A DNA stretch of 8,890 bases from Clostridia bacterium (GTDB taxonomy: Bacteria > Bacillota > Clostridia > Oscillospirales > Acutalibacteraceae), in NCBI GenBank assembly GCA_017538005.1, contig JAFYJR010000035.1, forward strand, positions 1-8,890, written 5' to 3'. A program made the translations under genes and the position numbers. The notes below the pieces were generated by a model. It searched no databases. It was not told the origin of the DNA and saw only the letters and a program-made list of their open reading frames with translations. This document shows positions 6,486-8,890 of the stretch, piece after piece (the first letter of the stretch is position 1; each line of letters opens with the position of its first letter).

Positions 6486-8456
6486 TTATTTAGCAGGATT
6501 TGCATAAAGGATGGCACGTGAGTAACCCCAGAACGGGCCTTCCTGATAGTCAGTAATGGTGTTCGGATATACTGACATATAGATGTTCGCATAAAGAGGT
6601 ACCTGAGGAAGGAGCTCATTATAGCGAAGAACGAACTGCTGCCACATATCGAGATATGTATCATAGTCGTCCGGATCAACAGCAACCATATCCATTGAGA
6701 GCTTATCAAGTTTCTCATCATAGAGGTGGTTTACGTTGTAACCCATGTCGATGTAATCCTGGTTGGTTGTGAACTCGAATCTGAAGTCATAAGCACCTGA
6801 TGACCAACCTGTAGCAAGGTTGAACATGTTGTACTTAGGAACAGAGTAGTCACCACCGAGACCTGCGATATCCTGACGATAGAGGTAGTTAAGAAGCTGG
6901 TCGAAAGTCATAACGTTCTGTACGATTTCGATACCGGCGTCCTTAGTAGCCTTACCGTTAGCAAGCATTGTGGAGAGAAGGTCAGAAACTGAGTTACCTT
7001 CTGAAGAGCACCAGTTGATCATAGCGGGCATGTAGATCTGTCCGTCAACTGTCTTGCAGAAATCTTCATAGTACTTAGCTTCGTCAGCAGATACTCTCTT
7101 GTAACGAACGAGACCTGAACCATCTTCATAGTCAGAACCGTCTTCGTTGTAGATGAAGCCTGCTTCCTTGAGGAGCTTAACAGCGCCTTCAGGGTTGTAG
7201 TCATAAGTGTTGAGATTCTTTGCGATGAAGTCCTTGGAGTCTTCATACATTGAGAAAGCTGTGCAATACGGACCGTGAACAACGGAACCCCAGCCCTGGC
7301 AGAATGTGTTTGCAAACTCGTTTCTGTCGAGAAGCATAGCTACTGCCTGACGGAACTCTGTGTACTGTGTGGGACCGATATCGCAAGCGAAACCGAAGTA
7401 ACCGTAACCGGCGCGGTCATACTTGCAGTAAGAGCTGTCAAGTTTACCGGAGTCGATGAGGTCGAGAAGAGCGTTAACCTGATCGCCGTCAGCAATACCT
7501 GAGTAGATCTGGATGCCGCCTGTTGAGATAGTATCGATAACTGTCTCGTCTTCAGCCTTAACGATAACAAGGTTCTTGATTGTAGGCTTCTGGCCCTGGA
7601 AGTCGCCGCAGTACTTGTCGTTGGCAACAAGAGTGATTTCGTTGGCAGTCTTGTCGAACTTAACGAGGTTGTACGGACCGGCTGTTACACGATCGGATGT
7701 AGCGAACTGAGCAGCAACAACTGTCTCTTCGATAGCGTCCTTTGTGAACTCTGTGCCGTTGGCGTTCTTCATGTAAGCACCTTCGCCGTCATCTGCTACT
7801 GACCAGCCCTCGCCGAACCAGTATGTAAGGTTTACAGCCTGGAATGCAGCATAGCTGAGGTCATAGTAGTAAGGAAGGTAGTCATTACCGTCAGTACCTG
7901 TCTTAAGAACTGTTACTGAGAACTCATAGTCGCCGAGGAGACGTGCGCCGGCAAGAACAGAAGCTTCGCCGTTCTTATAAGCGTCGCCACCCGGGATCAT
8001 GGCATAAGTAGCCTTGGTTACGCCCATTTCCATGCCAGCGGGGCTGGTGATGAAGAGGAGCCATGCAAGGAAGTTCTCAGCCTTGATGGGATCGCCATTG
8101 TTGAATACAAGACCTTCTTTGATCTTGAACGTGTAGGTTGCGTTTCCGTCGTCGTCTTCTGTGCGCTCATACTTATCAACAACAGAGTCATTGATTACGA
8201 AGTCGCCGTTTTCATTTGACTGAACGGTTGCGCAGTCATCAGTAAGTGTGATGACATCCTGGTCTGTGGCATTGATGGAGCTTGCGAAAGCGCCATAAGC
8301 CCAGTCACCATTGGCCTGTGTGGAATTACCGATGATGACTTTGATGTCGCCGCTCGGCTTTTTGCCGCCGTTGTTTCCGCCGCCCTTAGTACAAGCAGCA
8401 AAAGAAAGCGCAAAAACGAGTGCAAGCACCAATGCAACAATTCTCTTGAGTTTCAT
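6486..8456 (-). CDS. oppA: Peptide-binding lipoprotein OppA (SBP family 5)
   Basis: Extracytoplasmic substrate-binding protein that captures peptides and delivers them to OppBC; 656 aa, somewhat long for the family (often 520-600). The signal peptide MKLKRIVALVLALVFALSFA ends in a lipobox-like FAAC with Cys22 as the lipidated residue, then a Gly/Asn-rich linker (GGGNNGGKK). Family 5 motifs: YTFKIKEGLVFNNGDPIKAENF (108-129, here in two parts around FKIKEG), the TAGPYNLVKF segment (258-267), VIDTISTGGIQIYSGI, and FRQAVAMLLDRNEF (368-381). The start at 8456 is supported by AAGGAGAG eight bases upstream and by the signal peptide; an upstream in-frame TTG would bury the signal sequence. The mature protein has eight further cysteines (75, 283, 344, 358, 386, 398, 467, 483). 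It is first in the operon, directly behind a strong promoter. Peptide specificity cannot be told from the sequence. Confidence 0.95.
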   Translation of the reverse strand: MKLKRIVALVLALVFALSFAACTKGGGNNGGKKPSGDIKVIIGNSTQANGDWAYGAFASSINATDQDVITLTDDCATVQSNENGDFVINDSVVDKYERTEDDDGNATYTFKIKEGLVFNNGDPIKAENFLAWLLFITSPAGMEMGVTKATYAMIPGGDAYKNGEASVLAGARLLGDYEFSVTVLKTGTDGNDYLPYYYDLSYAAFQAVNLTYWFGEGWSVADDGEGAYMKNANGTEFTKDAIEETVVAAQFATSDRVTAGPYNLVKFDKTANEITLVANDKYCGDFQGQKPTIKNLVIVKAEDETVIDTISTGGIQIYSGIADGDQVNALLDLIDSGKLDSSYCKYDRAGYGYFGFACDIGPTQYTEFRQAVAMLLDRNEFANTFCQGWGSVVHGPYCTAFSMYEDSKDFIAKNLNTYDYNPEGAVKLLKEAGFIYNEDGSDYEDGSGLVRYKRVSADEAKYYEDFCKTVDGQIYMPAMINWCSSEGNSVSDLLSTMLANGKATKDAGIEIVQNVMTFDQLLNYLYRQDIAGLGGDYSVPKYNMFNLATGWSSGAYDFRFEFTTNQDYIDMGYNVNHLYDEKLDKLSMDMVAVDPDDYDTYLDMWQQFVLRYNELLPQVPLYANIYMSVYPNTITDYQEGPFWGYSRAILYANPAK

Positions 8457-8462
8457 TTGTAA

Positions 8463-8470
8463 CTCTCCTT
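8463..8470 (-). promoter_or_regulatory. Ribosome binding site of oppA
   Basis: AAGGAGAG with the AGGAG core eight bases before the ATG at 8456. This strong site, together with the signal peptide that follows, fixes the oppA start. Confidence 0.85.
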
Positions 8471-8480
8471 TTCCTGATTT

Positions 8481-8497
8481 GTCTCCACAAAAGAGAC
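8481..8497 (-). other. Short stem-loop in the oppA leader
   Basis: GTCTC and GAGAC pair around a 7-nt loop (8486-8492), extendable by one A-T pair, about 11 bases upstream of the oppA ribosome site. It is short, could be chance, and does not cover the ribosome site. No known riboswitch fold was recognised in the roughly 87-nt leader. Confidence 0.4.
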
Positions 8498-8515
8498 ATA
8501 ATTCCGAATTGCATT

Positions 8516-8545
8516 GCATGCAGGACAAATGTTAGTCCTACATGC
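8516..8545 (-). promoter_or_regulatory. Inverted repeat at the predicted oppA transcription start
   Basis: Arms 8516-8526 and 8535-8545 (GCATGTAGGAC and GTCCTGCATGC on the transcribed strand) match at 10 of 11 positions. The odd position would be a G-U pair in RNA; the loop is 8 nt. The repeat begins at about -2 relative to the predicted start at 8543. It could be a repressor operator or a 5'-end RNA hairpin protecting the transcript. Confidence 0.6.
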
Positions 8546-8550
8546 GTTAT

Positions 8551-8579
8551 ATTATAATATTATAAGAGAAGGGTGTCAA
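8551..8579 (-). promoter_or_regulatory. Consensus sigma-A promoter of the opp operon
   Basis: TTGACA (8574-8579) and TATAAT (8551-8556) are both perfect consensus hexamers with a 17-nt spacer, reading leftward. The expected start is the A at about 8543, giving a leader of about 87 nt before oppA. The -35 box lies within the 3' arm of the terminator of the upstream peptidase gene. No other comparable promoter was seen upstream of a gene in the window. Confidence 0.88.
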
Positions 8580-8602
8580 AGCGATTTAACGCTTTAACAC
8601 CC
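8571..8602 (-). terminator. Intrinsic terminator of the upstream M3 peptidase gene
   Basis: GGGTGTTAAAGCG and CGCTTTGACACCC form a 13-position stem with one mismatch (6 + 6 pairs) and a 6-nt loop, followed on the transcribed strand by TTCTCTTATAAT. It starts 43 nt after the peptidase stop. The tail is T-rich but not a pure T-run, so efficiency may be moderate. It separates the peptidase transcript from the opp operon. Confidence 0.75.
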
Positions 8603-8645
8603 CAAAATTATAATAATAATTATGTACAAATTGCACAAAAAATGA

Positions 8646-8890
8646 CTATTGAAGTTTGGAGAGGTCGAAGTTGTCAAGCCATGCTCCCGCCTCTTCACAG
8701 ATGCTCTTGAAGGCATCCTCATCGAACGGGCTTTCCATGCCGGCGTCAACTACGAGATCCTTGAAAATCTTCGTACCTGCGAAGCTTACGTACTTCATAT
8801 ATGACTTCCAAGCTGCGTCAAAGTCCCTCTGCATGAATGCCCAGTACTCGAGTGCTACTGTCTGAGCGAAGCAGTAGTCGATGTAGTAGA
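8646..8890 (-). CDS. M3-family oligoendopeptidase, C-terminal end
   Basis: The last 80 codons of a cytosolic zinc oligopeptidase (PepF/thimet-like clan) are present; the rest, including the HExxH zinc site, lies beyond the right edge. The call rests on the C-terminal helical signature YYIDYCFAQTVALEYW, then WKSYMKYVSFAGTKIF, DAGMESPFDEDAFKSICE and the closing WLDNFDLSKL, all in the order seen in clostridial M3 peptidases. The Tyr-rich YYIDY region lines the substrate site in this family. The gene ends at a TAG (8646-8648) and is followed by its own terminator, so it is a separate transcript from opp. Its likely role is to cut imported oligopeptides into smaller pieces. Whether it is PepF proper or a sister subfamily cannot be settled from this fragment. 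Confidence 0.85.
   Translation of the reverse strand, partial: YYIDYCFAQTVALEYWAFMQRDFDAAWKSYMKYVSFAGTKIFKDLVVDAGMESPFDEDAFKSICEEAGAWLDNFDLSKLQ

Noticed and set aside
8500..8510. AATTC-C-GAATT palindrome considered as a CodY box
   Set aside because: It is only 11 nt and lacks the 15-nt AATTTTCWGAAAATT form, so the match is too weak.
8457..8528. Upstream TTG start for oppA adding 24 residues
   Set aside because: It would place a cysteine-rich non-signal stretch before the lipoprotein signal peptide; the ATG at 8456 has a strong ribosome site.

Overview
The window holds one leftward (minus-strand) peptide-acquisition operon, with part of a separate peptidase gene upstream of it. In transcription order from the right edge it contains: the last 80 codons of an M3-family oligopeptidase (8646-8890); an intrinsic terminator overlapping a consensus promoter (8551-8602); oppA; an intercistronic hairpin; oppB; oppC; oppD; oppF; a small single-span membrane protein; and the first 252 codons of a PepD-type (M20C) dipeptidase that runs off the left edge. 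Genes are 7-12 nt apart or overlap by 8 nt, except for the 72-nt oppA-oppB gap, so oppA to pepD is probably one transcript. I see no RNA genes, CRISPR, insertion sequences or plus-strand genes.

The organism is most likely a Gram-positive anaerobe of the Clostridia, for example a gut Lachnospirales- or Oscillospirales-type bacterium. This is inferred from strong AGGAGG/GGGGG Shine-Dalgarno sites, a lipoprotein binding protein, a clostridial-type M3 oligopeptidase, a consensus sigma-A promoter and balanced base composition. No marker in the window fixes the genus.

The genes form a pathway. OppA, a lipoprotein on the outer face of the membrane, captures peptides. OppB and OppC form the channel and OppD and OppF hydrolyse ATP. 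Imported peptides would be cut by the M3 oligopeptidase and then by the PepD-type dipeptidase.

Two transporter subunits are much larger than their families. OppC (613 aa, about twice the usual size) has a complete seven-repeat RCC1-type beta-propeller inserted between its first transmembrane helix and its conserved PLGTDNLGR segment, which places the propeller outside the cell next to the OppA docking face. OppF (514 aa, usually about 310-330) has a roughly 175-residue charged helical insertion, probably a coiled-coil hairpin, between Walker A and the Q-loop, on the cytoplasmic side. Both insertions are in frame and leave all core motifs intact. This two-sided elaboration of an Opp transporter, with an unrecognised small membrane protein alongside, is the best candidate in the window for an undescribed system.
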